From NCBI RefSeq assembly GCF_036346875.1, contig NZ_CP107852.1:2108001-2172000 (forward strand): a stretch of DNA of 64,000 nucleotides, in the 5' to 3' direction. The notes under the pieces are model-generated. The model had not been told where the DNA came from, did not search any database, and was given only the letters and a program-made list of their open reading frames with translations. The position numbers were made by a program, and so were the translations under genes. How positions within the stretch are numbered: position 1 is the stretch's first letter; every line of letters begins with the position of its first letter. Of the stretch, positions 9,221 through 18,421 are shown piece after piece. Source of the stretch: Nocardia sp. NBC_00508 (GTDB lineage Bacteria; Actinomycetota; Actinomycetes; Mycobacteriales; Mycobacteriaceae).

Positions 9221-11269
9221 GTGCCCGAACTGCCGCCCGTTTCCGATCTTTTGGCCACCGCCGTGCAGGCGCTCGGCGGGAAGGAACGCGCCGGACAGGT
9301 GACGATGGCGGCGGCCGTCGACCACGCCATCGACACCAAGGAACACCTCGCGGTGCAGGCCGGGACAGGCACCGGCAAGTCGCTGGCCTATCTCGTCCCG
9401 AGCCTGCGGCACGCGGTCCGCACCGGCCGCACGGTGGTGGTCTCCACGGCGACGATCGCGTTGCAGCGCCAGCTGGTGGACCGGGATCTACCGCGGCTGG
9501 CCGAGGCGTTGAGCACGCCGCTGGGCCGGACCCCGGGGTTCGCGATCCTCAAGGGACGCAACAACTATCTGTGCTTGAACAAGATCAACAGCGTCATCCC
9601 GGACGAGCCCGCCGAGGCGGAGCTGTTCGACGCGTTCGCGATCTCGCGCCTCGGACGCGAGGTGCAGCGGCTCAACGAGTGGGCCTCCGATACCGAGACC
9701 GGAGACCGCGACGAACTCGCTCCCGGGGTGAGCGACCGCGCCTGGCGGCAGGTCAGCGTGTCGTCGCGGGAGTGCCTGGGCAAGTCGCGCTGCCCGTTCG
9801 GCCAGGACTGCTTCGCCGAGCGGGCCAGGACCGAATCGGCGCAGGCCGACGTGGTGGTGACCAATCACGCGCTGCTCGCGATCGACGCGATCAGCGGCAT
9901 CCAGGTGCTGCCCGAGCACGACGTGGTGGTCATCGACGAGGCGCACGAGCTGGTCGACCGGGTGACCGGCGTGGCCACCGCCGAGCTCGCCCCTTCGACG
10001 ATCAGCGCGGCCGCCCGGCGCTGCGCCAAACTCATCGACGAGCAGGAAGTGGACCGCCTGGAAGGTGCCGGCGAGGCCTGGCACACCGTGCTGGACGAGC
10101 TGCCCGCCGCGCGCTGGGACATCCTGCCCGACGGCGTCGCGCCGGTGCTGGCACTGATCCGGGATGCCGCATGGAACGCGCGCACCGCGCTGGCGCCGCC
10201 GGGCGGCACCACCGCGCAGGGCGATCCGGAAGGCGCTGCGGCCCGCAATCTGGCGCTCGCCGCGATCGACGAGGTGCACGACAGCGCGGTCCGCGCGCTG
10301 ACGGCGTTCGAGGAGTCCGATCCGGCCGCCCGGCGCGACGTCATCTGGCTGGCGGCCGACGAGGTCCGCGGTGTCGTGCGCCGTTCGCTGCACATGGCCC
10401 CGCTCTCGGTCGGCGGACTGTTGCGCAGCAGGCTTTTCGGCACCGCGACCGTCGTGCTGACCTCCGCGACGTTGCAGATCGGCGGCTCGTTCGACGGGCT
10501 CGCGACCACCTGGGGCCTGCCCGCGCAGTCGGGCAGCCGCACCGACCCTGCCACCGCGAATGGCGCCGAGGCGCCGTCGGATGCCGATACGGTCCGCTGG
10601 AACTCGCTCGATGTCGGCTCGCCGTTCGACCACGCCAAGTCCGGCATCCTCTACGTCGCCGAACACCTACCCGCACCGGGCCGCGACGGCTTGGCGCCGA
10701 CGTACCTGGACGAGATCGAGCGGCTGATCACGGCGGCGGGCGGGCGCACGCTCGGCCTGTTCTCCTCGATGCGCGCGGCCCGCGCGGCCACCGACGCGTT
10801 GCGCGACCGGTTGCGGACGCCGATCCTGTGCCAGGGTGACGATGCCACGGGCGCGTTGGTCCGCAAGTTCGCCGACGATCCGGAGACTTCGCTGTTCGGC
10901 ACGCTGTCACTGTGGCAGGGAGTCGACGTGCCCGGACCTTCGCTGAGCCTGGTGATCCTCGACCGCATCCCGTTCCCGCGCCCGGACGACCCCCTGCTCA
11001 CGGCCAGACAGCGTGCGGTCCAGGCGCGCGGCGGAAACGGATTCATGACAGTAGCCGCCAGCCATGCCGCGCTCTTGCTGGCGCAAGGCACCGGGCGCCT
11101 GCTGCGCAGCGTCGATGATCGCGGCGTGGTCGCCATTCTCGATTCCCGCCTGGCCACCGCCCGCTACGGCGGATACCTGCGCGCGTCGCTGCCGCCCTAC
11201 TGGGAGACCGCCGACCCCGACGTCGTGGTCAAAGCGCTGCGCCGCCTCGCTGCCGCCGCGACGGTGTGA
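9221..11269 (+). CDS. dinG: DinG/XPD-like ATP-dependent DNA helicase
   Basis: 682 aa, GTG start. It is a superfamily 2 helicase of the DinG group: Walker A AGTGTGKSLAYL near residue 48, IDEAHEL (DEAH box) near 240, and the C-terminal motifs LSLWQGVDVPG and QGTGRLLRS. Between Walker A and the DEAH box are four cysteines (YLCLNK, then ECLGKSRCPFGQDCF) in the arrangement of the iron-sulfur cluster of XPD/DinG proteins. It probably unwinds damaged or R-loop DNA. It corresponds to Rv1329c and lies 57 bp after pncA. Confidence 0.93.
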   Translation: MPELPPVSDLLATAVQALGGKERAGQVTMAAAVDHAIDTKEHLAVQAGTGTGKSLAYLVPSLRHAVRTGRTVVVSTATIALQRQLVDRDLPRLAEALSTPLGRTPGFAILKGRNNYLCLNKINSVIPDEPAEAELFDAFAISRLGREVQRLNEWASDTETGDRDELAPGVSDRAWRQVSVSSRECLGKSRCPFGQDCFAERARTESAQADVVVTNHALLAIDAISGIQVLPEHDVVVIDEAHELVDRVTGVATAELAPSTISAAARRCAKLIDEQEVDRLEGAGEAWHTVLDELPAARWDILPDGVAPVLALIRDAAWNARTALAPPGGTTAQGDPEGAAARNLALAAIDEVHDSAVRALTAFEESDPAARRDVIWLAADEVRGVVRRSLHMAPLSVGGLLRSRLFGTATVVLTSATLQIGGSFDGLATTWGLPAQSGSRTDPATANGAEAPSDADTVRWNSLDVGSPFDHAKSGILYVAEHLPAPGRDGLAPTYLDEIERLITAAGGRTLGLFSSMRAARAATDALRDRLRTPILCQGDDATGALVRKFADDPETSLFGTLSLWQGVDVPGPSLSLVILDRIPFPRPDDPLLTARQRAVQARGGNGFMTVAASHAALLLAQGTGRLLRSVDDRGVVAILDSRLATARYGGYLRASLPPYWETADPDVVVKALRRLAAAATV

Positions 11270-11426
11270 TACCGCACACACCTGTCGGTACATATTTCCA
11301 TACGGAAGTAGATTGGTGGCCGGTGCTTCGGTGACCCCCAATTCCCACACCGAACGTGCCGATGGTCCCCGCGCCAAGCCCTGCACGCGGCGCGGGGACA
11401 CCGAATCCCCTTGTCGGACAGCGATC

Positions 11427-11822
11427 TCAGCCGCGCACGGCCACCGCGTCGACTTCGAACAGCATGCCGGGCAACGCCAGCGCGGCCACTCCGGTCAGCG
11501 TCTGCGCGGGCGGCCGGCCACCCCAGATCGCGGCGATCTTCTGGCCGAGCACGGCCAGCTTGTCCAGGTCGTGATCGACGATATGCGTCCGCAGTTGCGC
11601 GACGTCGGCGAAGTCCAATCCCACCGACCGCAGCGCGATCCCGAGGTTTCCGAACGCGTTGTCCACCTGAGCCGCGAAATCCGTACTGGTGGTCTGCCCT
11701 TCGGCGTCCGAGTCGTACTGCCCCGCGATGAACACCAGTTCACCCCGCGCCGTCGCCACATGGCTGTAGCCGAACCCGGTCGGGTCGTGCAGGTCGGCGG
11801 GGTTGCTGATCTCGACGGCCAT
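11427..11822 (-). CDS. RidA (YjgF/YER057c/UK114) family protein
   Basis: 131 aa from the ATG at 11822, preceded by AAGGAG 6 nt upstream; a longer frame to 11906 has no support. The trimeric RidA fold is indicated by GELVFIAGQYDSD, QVDNAFGNLGIALRSVGLDF, VAQLRTHIVDHD and the C-terminal GMLFEVDAVAV. Archetypal RidA proteins hydrolyse reactive enamines/imines from PLP enzymes and use a conserved Arg; here the Arg lies in QLRTHIV rather than the usual C-terminal site, so this may be one of the Rid subfamilies with a different substrate. Confidence 0.85.
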   Translation of the reverse strand: MAVEISNPADLHDPTGFGYSHVATARGELVFIAGQYDSDAEGQTTSTDFAAQVDNAFGNLGIALRSVGLDFADVAQLRTHIVDHDLDKLAVLGQKIAAIWGGRPPAQTLTGVAALALPGMLFEVDAVAVRG

Positions 11823-11958
11823 TTTTGCTCCTTGCTCGGTTGTCGTGTGCCGCAACAGCAAGTCGACGACACAGCAGGCTGGTTTGTGACATGCCCTTGG
11901 CCACAAACGACCGCGGCGCGGCGACCCGAGGTCACCGCGCCGCGAATTCGGCTCTGGC

Positions 11959-12498
11959 TCAGAGCACCCACTTCAAGATCAGGGTGAGCACGCCGCTCAC
12001 GACCGCGAGGATCACCGCTCCCACGCCCCACGCGAATCCCTTGCGCTCCCACGGACGCCCCGCGTCCAACGAGAACTTGCCCGCACCGGTGAAGGCGAGC
12101 GCCGCGGCGGCCGCCGCGAACAGCACGCCCATCTCGTATCCCTTGCCGGTCAGCAACCCGCCGCTCCAGGTGGCGTTGATCGCGTTGATCATGGTGCCGA
12201 GCACGATGGCCGCGCCCAGCGGTGTCAGCAGGCCGAGTAGGAGCAGCAGGCCGCCGCCGAGTTCGCTCAGGCCCGCCAGCGTCCCGAAGATCTTGCCGGG
12301 GTTGTAGCCCATCTGCTCGAAACCGTCGGCGTTGGCTCGCCACCCCGGGCCGCCCCACCAGCCGAAGAGTTTCTGCGCGCCGTGCGCGGCGAGCAATCCG
12401 CCGAAGACGACTCGCATGATCAGCAAGCCGATGTCGGTGGAGATTCCATCCAGCTGCGTGTTCCCGCTGGTGCGTTCGAGTACGGATTTGATGGTCAT
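11959..12498 (-). CDS. DoxX family membrane protein
   Basis: 179 aa from the ATG at 12498, with GAGG 7 nt upstream (MTIKSVLER). Four hydrophobic segments follow a short polar N-terminus. The family pattern is visible in GLLIMRVVFGGLLAAHGAQK, then GWWGGPG, the long Gly/Leu-rich second helix and a late FTGAGKFSLD. DoxX relatives are linked to thiosulfate:quinone oxidoreductase subunits or, in mycobacteria, to membrane redox complexes; the role here is not known. It is convergent with no gene and lies 155 bp from the purine permease gene upstream. Confidence 0.85.
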   Translation of the reverse strand: MTIKSVLERTSGNTQLDGISTDIGLLIMRVVFGGLLAAHGAQKLFGWWGGPGWRANADGFEQMGYNPGKIFGTLAGLSELGGGLLLLLGLLTPLGAAIVLGTMINAINATWSGGLLTGKGYEMGVLFAAAAAALAFTGAGKFSLDAGRPWERKGFAWGVGAVILAVVSGVLTLILKWVL

Positions 12499-12653
12499 GC
12501 TGGTCCTCATCCCTGCAATGTCGTCCCGGACATAATGCCTACGGCAAACCGGACTGCGGTCCGATTGTTGCACGAAGGGGTCGATCGCCCAACCCCTCGG
12601 ACTATTCCACGGTCCGGTCAGTGGGATGGTTCAGCGCGCAGGCGAGCGGCAGG

Positions 12654-14015
12654 CTACTCCGCGAGGAAAAAGAAGTAGCCGAGGAACACCACCATCAGCG
12701 CCCACATGGCCGGGTGCACTTCCTTGATCCTGCCCCTGGCCACCATGACGACCGGGTACAGCAGCATGCCCATGGCCAGACCGTTGGCGATGGAGTAGGT
12801 CAGCGGCATCATCACGATGGTGACGAACGCCGGAACCGAGTACTCCAATCGGTTCCAGTCGATCCGGCCGAGCGCCCGGGACATGAGGATGCCGACCACG
12901 ATCAGCGCGGGCGCGGTGATCTCCCCGGAACCCGCCACCACCGCGAAGATCGGATAGCAGAACAGCGCGACCAGGAACCAGCCCGCCGTGGTGACGGCGG
13001 TCAGCCCGGTCCGCCCGCCCGCCGAGACCCCCGCGGTCGACTCCACGTAGGCGGTGGTGGTCGAGGTGCCGATCACCGCGCCCGCCATGGTGCCCACCGA
13101 GTCCGCGGCCAGCGCGCTGGCGGCACGCGGCAGCTTGCCGTCCTTGTCCAGCAGCCCGGCCTGATTCGCGACCCCGATCAAGGTGCCGGAGGCGTCGAAG
13201 AAGTCGACGAACAGCATGGTGAGCACCACCACCGCCATCTGCGCGGTGAACGCGTCGGGCAGGTGGCTGATCGCCTGGCCGAAGGTGTGCTCGAGCCCCT
13301 TGGGTGCGGCGACCACGCCGCTGGGCAGATCGACCAAGCCGCTGACGATCCCGACGATCGTGGTGAGCACGATGCCGTAGAGCACCGCTCCGTGCCAGCC
13401 GATCACCAGGAACACCACGGTCACCAGCAGTCCGAACAACGCCAGCAGCGTGGTGCCCTTGGTGAAGTCACCGAGCGTGACCAGCGTCGCTTCGCTGTAC
13501 ACCACGATTCCCGCGTTCCGCAGCCCGAGGAATGCCACGAACAACCCGATGCCCGCGCCCACGGCGAGCTTCAATTGCATCGGAATGGCGTTGAGGATGC
13601 GTTCGCGGACCTTGGTGACCGCGAGGACGAAGAAGACGACGCCCGACAGAAACGTGCCCGACAGCGCCACCTGCCACGGAATCCCCATACCGAGCACCAC
13701 CGAGTACGCGAAGAACGCGTTGAGCCCCATCCCCGGCGCGAGCGCGATCGGATACCTGGCCCACAGACCCATCACCAGCGTGCCGAACACCGCGGCCACG
13801 GCGGTCGCGGTGAACACCGCCTGCATAGGGATGCCCTTGTCGCCCAGCGGGCCTTGGTCGCCGAGGATCGCCGGGTTCACCGCGAGCACGTAGCACATCG
13901 CCAGGAACGTGACCGTTCCCGCCATGAGCTCCCGTTGGACGGTCGAGCCGGTCGATCGAACGCCGAAATACCCGTCGACGCGTCCTCGGGTCCGGTTCAA
14001 AACGTCGGTGACCAT
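12654..14015 (-). CDS. NCS2 family purine (AzgA-like guanine/hypoxanthine) permease
   Basis: 453 aa from the ATG at 14015, preceded by GGAG 8 nt upstream; an in-frame extension to 14183 has no family similarity. About 12-14 membrane segments are predicted. The AzgA-type signatures are ELMAGTVTFLAMCYVLAVNP at the N-terminus, MGLNAFFAYSVV, VDFFDASGTLIGVANQAG and GTSTTTAYVESTAGVSAGGR, the last being the substrate-binding stretch. It should import hypoxanthine, guanine or adenine with protons; which one cannot be told. No purine riboswitch is recognisable in the 219 bp upstream. Confidence 0.92.
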   Translation of the reverse strand: MVTDVLNRTRGRVDGYFGVRSTGSTVQRELMAGTVTFLAMCYVLAVNPAILGDQGPLGDKGIPMQAVFTATAVAAVFGTLVMGLWARYPIALAPGMGLNAFFAYSVVLGMGIPWQVALSGTFLSGVVFFVLAVTKVRERILNAIPMQLKLAVGAGIGLFVAFLGLRNAGIVVYSEATLVTLGDFTKGTTLLALFGLLVTVVFLVIGWHGAVLYGIVLTTIVGIVSGLVDLPSGVVAAPKGLEHTFGQAISHLPDAFTAQMAVVVLTMLFVDFFDASGTLIGVANQAGLLDKDGKLPRAASALAADSVGTMAGAVIGTSTTTAYVESTAGVSAGGRTGLTAVTTAGWFLVALFCYPIFAVVAGSGEITAPALIVVGILMSRALGRIDWNRLEYSVPAFVTIVMMPLTYSIANGLAMGMLLYPVVMVARGRIKEVHPAMWALMVVFLGYFFFLAE

Positions 14016-14234
14016 GGCTGACTCCAGTGCGGAATGAAAAGGGGATGCAGGGCACGGTAGCCGACGATTCACTGCCTCCGGCAACTCGCGTCGGACGCCG
14101 ACGGCGCTTACGTGATCAACGCCACGGAACAGACCAGCGGCGGCGCCATACTCCAGGGTTGCGGTCCATTCGGCCCAGGCCACTCGGGGCCTCTCGTCGG
14201 GCGCGACCGACGGGCCGCGCCGGATCCCTCGAAG

Positions 14235-16805
14235 TTACGCGCTCGGTGCGGACACCAAACCGAGTTCCGCGTCGGAGGCCAGCAGGTCGTTGTGCGGGAG
14301 CACGCGCACGGTGTAGCCGACCGCGCCGGACAGCGGGACCGGGGTGTCGACGGTGAACAGCTCGACGCCGGAATCCGACCTGCTGTGCGTCATCGGGATC
14401 GTCGTGATCTCGGAGAGGTCGTCGGTCGCGGACACTCGTCCGAGCACCGCTTGCACCACCACGTCCGAGACGCTCAACCCGCCGAGCTCGACGCGCGCGG
14501 TCAGCGACAGCCGCGCCCCGATGACCGGCGTGTCCGGCAGTCCCGCACTGTCCACCTGGATCACCTTCACCGACGGCCACGCCGACTCCACCCGATGGCG
14601 ATACTCGGCGATGGCGCGCGCGACCGCGAAGTCGTCGGCCGTCGCCTTCTGGTAGGCCGCGGCGGCCGGCGCGTAGTACTCCACCGCGTAGTCGCGGACC
14701 ATCCGGGATGCCAGCACCTTCGGCCCCAACGTCTGCAGGGTGTGGCGGACCATCTCGACCCAGCGCACCGGCATCCCCGTCGCGTCGCGGTCGTAGAAGC
14801 GCGGCGCGACGGTGCGGTCGAACAGGTCGTAGAGCGCGGCGGCCTCCAGGTCGTCGCGGCGCTGCTCGTCGCGGACGCCGTCGGCCGTGGGGATGGCCCA
14901 GCCGTTGTCTCCGTCGTACATCTCGTCCCACCAGCCGTCCCGGATGGAGAGATTGAGCCCGCCGTTCAGCGCGGACTTCATGCCGGAGGTGCCGCAGGCC
15001 TCCAGCGGGCGCAGCGGGTTGTTCAGCCAGACATCGCAACCCCAGTACAGGAACCGGGCCATCGATATGTCGTAGTCGGGCAGGAAGACGATCCGGTACC
15101 GCACCTCGGGATCGTCGGCGAAGCGGACCACCTGCTGGATGAGCGCCTTGCCGCCGTCGTCGGCCGGGTGGCTCTTGCCCGCGACCACCAACTGCATCGG
15201 CCGCCGCGGGTCCAGCAGCAGGGCGCGCAATCGCTGTGGGTCGCGCAGCATCAGGGTGAGACGTTTGTAGGTCGGCACCCGGCGCGCGAATCCGACGGTC
15301 AGCACATTCGGGTCGAAAACCCCGTTGACCCAGCCGAGTTCGGCCTCCGCCGCCCCGCGCTCCAGCCAGGACGCGCGCAATCGGCGGCGCACCTCGTCGA
15401 CGAGGATGCCGCGCAGGGTGTTCCGCGTCGACCACAGCTCGGTGAGATCGACGTCGCGCAGCCGTTCCCAGCCGCGCGCCTCCTCGACCAGCTCCGGGCC
15501 GATGTGCTCGCGGGCCTTGTCCACCCATTCCCGCGCGGCCCAGGTGGTGGCGTGTACACCGTTGGTGACCGACCCGATCGGCACCTCCGCGGAGTCGAAC
15601 CCGGGCCACAGCGGGGCGAACATGGACCGGCTCACCTCGCCGTGCAACTTCGAGACGCCGTTGGCCCGTTGCGCGAGCCGCAGACCCATGTGCGCCATGT
15701 TGAAGACGGAGGGGTCGGCTTCGCGTCCGAGCGCCACGATTCGATCGATGGAAAGGCCGGGCAGCAGTGCAGATTCGGATTCGCCGTGCGCACCGCCGAA
15801 GTAGCGGCGCACCATCGGCATCGGGAATCGATCGATGCCCGCCGGGACGGGGGTGTGTGTGGTGAACACCGTTCCCGCCCGCACGGCGGCCAGTGCGGAG
15901 TCGAAATCCCTTCCCGCCGCGACGAATTCACGGATGCGCTCGACGCCGAGGAAGCCCGCGTGGCCTTCGTTCATGTGGAACACGTCGGGATCGGGCAGCC
16001 CTTCCGCCGCCGTGTAGGCGCGCACCGCGCGCACGCCGCCGATGCCGGCCAGGATCTCCTGCCGGATCCGATGTTCCTGGTCGCCGCCGTAGAGGCGGTC
16101 GGTGACCGCGCGCAGTTCCGGATCGTTCTCCGCGATGTCCGAATCGAGCAGCAACAGCGGAATCCGGCCGACCTGCGCGACCCACACCCTCGCGCGCAGC
16201 ACCCTGCCCTCGGGCATGGCCACGTGGATGAGCACCGGGGAACCGCTCGAGGTGAGCGCGCGCAGCGGAAGGCCCTGCGGGTCCAACGCCGGATAGTGCT
16301 CGGCCTGCCAACCGTCCGCGGACAACGACTGCCGGAAGTACCCCGAACGGTAGAGCAGTCCGACACCGATCAGCGGCAATCCCAGATCGGAGGCGGCCTT
16401 CAAATGATCACCGGCCAGAATGCCCAGCCCGCCCGAGTAATTGGGCAGGACCTCGGTGACGCCGAACTCCATCGAGAAGTAGGCGATGCCGCGCACCTCC
16501 TCCCCCGCACGACGCTGGAACCACCCCGGCGCCGCCAGGTAATCGCGCAGGTCGGCAGCCGCCGCGTCGACGCGGGCGACGTAGTCCGGATCGGCGGCCA
16601 GCTCGTCCAGCCGCGCCGCGGGCACCTCGCCGAGCATCCGGACCGGATCATGCCCCATGTCCTGCCACCGCCGCGGTTCCAACGCGGCGAACAGGCCCTG
16701 CGTCGGCGGATGCCACGACCAGCGCAGATTCGTGGCGAGCTCACTCAGGGCCGCCAAACGCTCGGGCAGATGGGCACGGACGGTGAAACGACGCAATGCC
16801 TTCAT
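14235..16805 (-). CDS. glgP: Alpha-glucan phosphorylase
   Basis: 856 aa from the ATG at 16805 (MKALRRFTVRAHLPERL), matching the length of mycobacterial GlgP (about 863). It releases glucose 1-phosphate from alpha-1,4-glucan. The shorter actinobacterial type lacks the regulatory N-terminus of E. coli/animal phosphorylases. Visible motifs: YFSMEFGVTEVLPNYSGGLG near the N-terminus, FHMNEGHAGFLG, TTHTPVPAG, and EACGTSGMKSALNGGLN, the cofactor-phosphate region. The gene is divergent from the accessory island; glgE and glgB lie 3 kb away, so glucan synthesis and breakdown are encoded together as in Rv1326c-Rv1328. Confidence 0.94.
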   Translation of the reverse strand: MKALRRFTVRAHLPERLAALSELATNLRWSWHPPTQGLFAALEPRRWQDMGHDPVRMLGEVPAARLDELAADPDYVARVDAAAADLRDYLAAPGWFQRRAGEEVRGIAYFSMEFGVTEVLPNYSGGLGILAGDHLKAASDLGLPLIGVGLLYRSGYFRQSLSADGWQAEHYPALDPQGLPLRALTSSGSPVLIHVAMPEGRVLRARVWVAQVGRIPLLLLDSDIAENDPELRAVTDRLYGGDQEHRIRQEILAGIGGVRAVRAYTAAEGLPDPDVFHMNEGHAGFLGVERIREFVAAGRDFDSALAAVRAGTVFTTHTPVPAGIDRFPMPMVRRYFGGAHGESESALLPGLSIDRIVALGREADPSVFNMAHMGLRLAQRANGVSKLHGEVSRSMFAPLWPGFDSAEVPIGSVTNGVHATTWAAREWVDKAREHIGPELVEEARGWERLRDVDLTELWSTRNTLRGILVDEVRRRLRASWLERGAAEAELGWVNGVFDPNVLTVGFARRVPTYKRLTLMLRDPQRLRALLLDPRRPMQLVVAGKSHPADDGGKALIQQVVRFADDPEVRYRIVFLPDYDISMARFLYWGCDVWLNNPLRPLEACGTSGMKSALNGGLNLSIRDGWWDEMYDGDNGWAIPTADGVRDEQRRDDLEAAALYDLFDRTVAPRFYDRDATGMPVRWVEMVRHTLQTLGPKVLASRMVRDYAVEYYAPAAAAYQKATADDFAVARAIAEYRHRVESAWPSVKVIQVDSAGLPDTPVIGARLSLTARVELGGLSVSDVVVQAVLGRVSATDDLSEITTIPMTHSRSDSGVELFTVDTPVPLSGAVGYTVRVLPHNDLLASDAELGLVSAPSA

Positions 16806-17140
16806 TGGGTAGAAACTACACGGCAGCCGGGGCACGCGCCCTGCTGGAGTAGCGACCAAAAGACCTCCGACCTGCGGGTTTCGGCGCATGCCCGGTTGTC
16901 CGGACCGCTCACCCGAAGGCGGATAGCCATCTCTACTGTCACGAAACGGATACATGCCGCGCACCGGCGAGTCTGCCGCAAACTCCGCCCACACGAGATT
17001 CCGGAGATCGTCGCGACGTACGGCACGCCGCTATCCGATCGAGACCCGCGACCGGTTGTGAACTCCGGAACGCGGGGCAAACCCTGAAGCTGTGCGGACC
17101 ATCCGGCCGCATCAACCGAATCAGTCCGGGAGTGATCAAG
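16806..17140. other. Divergent intergenic region, glgP / secreted protein
   Basis: 335 bp between the start of glgP (minus) and the secreted-protein gene (plus). It must carry both promoters. No strong consensus promoter, operator repeat or small gene was recognised. Open frames crossing it are out of family and lack ribosome-binding sites. Confidence 0.5.
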
Positions 17141-17638
17141 ATGTGGACGACAGCACACCCGAATCGCGCCCGCAAACGCCACTTGTCGCGGGCTGGAGTT
17201 GGCATCACGGGGATCGGCACCATCGCGGCCACACTCGTGCTTGTCGCGCCGAACGCCGGGGCGGCAGTCACATCGGTCAGCGCGGCCCAAGGAATGACCT
17301 TCGGTTCCGCTGACTACGGAACCAACTGCGAATACGAGGTGACGGCCAAGCTGGACAGCACCACCGGTACCGAACCCGTCCGCTTCACCGACAGCGCCGC
17401 CGGAACCTTCTCGCCGAATCCCGCGCAGGTGGAGGGCAACCAGGCCACCACAACCTGGACTCCCACCGCGACCGGCGAACACACTATCTCCGCGACACAA
17501 GGAACCTCCGCGACACCAGGCACCTCCGCGACACCAGGACCCTCCCCGACGCAGGAGACGGCCACCGCGGTGAACTCACCAACGCTGACGGTCGGCAACG
17601 GGATCAGCCTCGGCTTCGTCTGCCTAGCGATGCCCTGA
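17141..17638 (+). CDS. Secreted Ser/Thr/Pro-rich protein with Ig-like segment
   Basis: 165 aa from the ATG at 17141; GGGAG lies 8 nt upstream (a GTG three codons earlier is possible). A basic start, then a hydrophobic stretch ending APNAGAA, form a classical Sec signal peptide with cleavage near residue 42. The mature part resembles a single Ig-like beta domain (FTDSAAGTFSPNPAQ, TTTWTPTATGEHTISAT). A tandem 18-bp repeat at 17486-17556 encodes GTSATP units. Two cysteines (in YGTNCEYE and near the C-terminus, FVCLAMP) could form a disulfide. No function is recognised; similar small secreted proteins are common in Nocardia. Confidence 0.75.
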   Translation: MWTTAHPNRARKRHLSRAGVGITGIGTIAATLVLVAPNAGAAVTSVSAAQGMTFGSADYGTNCEYEVTAKLDSTTGTEPVRFTDSAAGTFSPNPAQVEGNQATTTWTPTATGEHTISATQGTSATPGTSATPGPSPTQETATAVNSPTLTVGNGISLGFVCLAMP

Positions 17639-17643
17639 GCGCC

Positions 17644-17738
17644 GAGCAGCGGTGCGGCGCAAACGCACCGCGTTCCATTACCGTGCTCCGACCAGGCGGC
17701 GGGACCTTCCCGGCCGTCCCGCCGCCGCACCGCTGCTC
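17644..17738. repeat. Inverted repeat, 16-bp perfect arms, downstream of the secreted-protein gene
   Basis: Bases 17644-17659 (GAGCAGCGGTGCGGCG) are the exact reverse complement of 17723-17738, separated by 63 nt. The left arm begins 5 nt after the stop codon of the secreted-protein gene. It may act as a long stem-loop terminator or be the trace of an excised or inserted element; there is no T-tract. The rest of the 17639-17877 gap shows no gene. Confidence 0.6.
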
Positions 17739-17877
17739 ATCCTCGACCCCCTCGATGATCTCGTGCACGGGAACGCGTTCTCCATTGGGCTCCTGGGTCG
17801 ATCTGCCATTGCAACGAACCCAGTAACCCAGCGGGCATGGGCGACGTCAACCCAGTTCAGTAAGGCTGAACATTCAT

Positions 17878-18421
17878 TCACCTCGTACGGTGTGCCACGA
17901 TCCAATCGCGGATCCGCTCCAGACTCAGAGGGTGCGCGTCGAGTTCGGCAAGCCGTGCATCAAGGATGTCGAGGTTGATGAGGCCCTGTTCTACGAGTGC
18001 TGCGGCAAAAGCGTGGTCCTTTGCACGGCCAGCAACGAGTTTGGAGATGACACAGTCGTGGGGTTCGAGGCAAAGGCCGCGCCCCGGTTCCGTGCCCGAG
18101 GTCCCGTAGGCAACGACTCGGTCACTCCATGCTTTGGGCAGGACGGCAGTGGTGACACTGACGCCCTGTGCGTAGTAACCGAAAGTTTCGTGGAACGGGG
18201 ACAATTCGCCGATAGCGCCGTCGACCATATCGGCCTTCGATTCATCGGGGTCGTCGAGGAATGCTACATCGACTTCCATGGAGGCCGTGGCCTCGAACGG
18301 AAGGGCGCCCTCGTCGTAGCTGGCCAGGACTGACTGGCTGGCTGCCGATAACCACGACGTCGCGTTCTTCGGCAATGCGGGACGCGGCGCGCAGCACGTG
18401 TTCCAGTTGCCTCCGGTTCAT
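17878..18421 (-). pseudogene. DUF6036-type nucleotidyltransferase-like gene, frameshifted
   Basis: The gene starts at the ATG at 18421 with MNRRQLEHVLRAASRIAEER and runs into the GSQ motif of the nucleotidyltransferase fold (VVVIGSQ). There the DNA has a four-base tandem duplication (CAGC CAGC) at about 18329-18340. After it the family sequence continues in another frame as SVLASYDEGALPFEA, then EVDVAFLDDPD and EPHDCVISKLVAGRAKD to the stop at 17878. Removing four bases restores one frame of about 180 codons. The ATG overlaps the stop of the HTH gene (ATGA), so the two form a coupled pair resembling a toxin-antitoxin cassette, in which the enzyme partner is now broken. A sequencing error cannot be excluded. 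Confidence 0.7.

Noticed and set aside
12499..14234. Purine riboswitch near the NCS2 permease
   Set aside because: The upstream 219 bp lack the conserved three-way junction sequence blocks.
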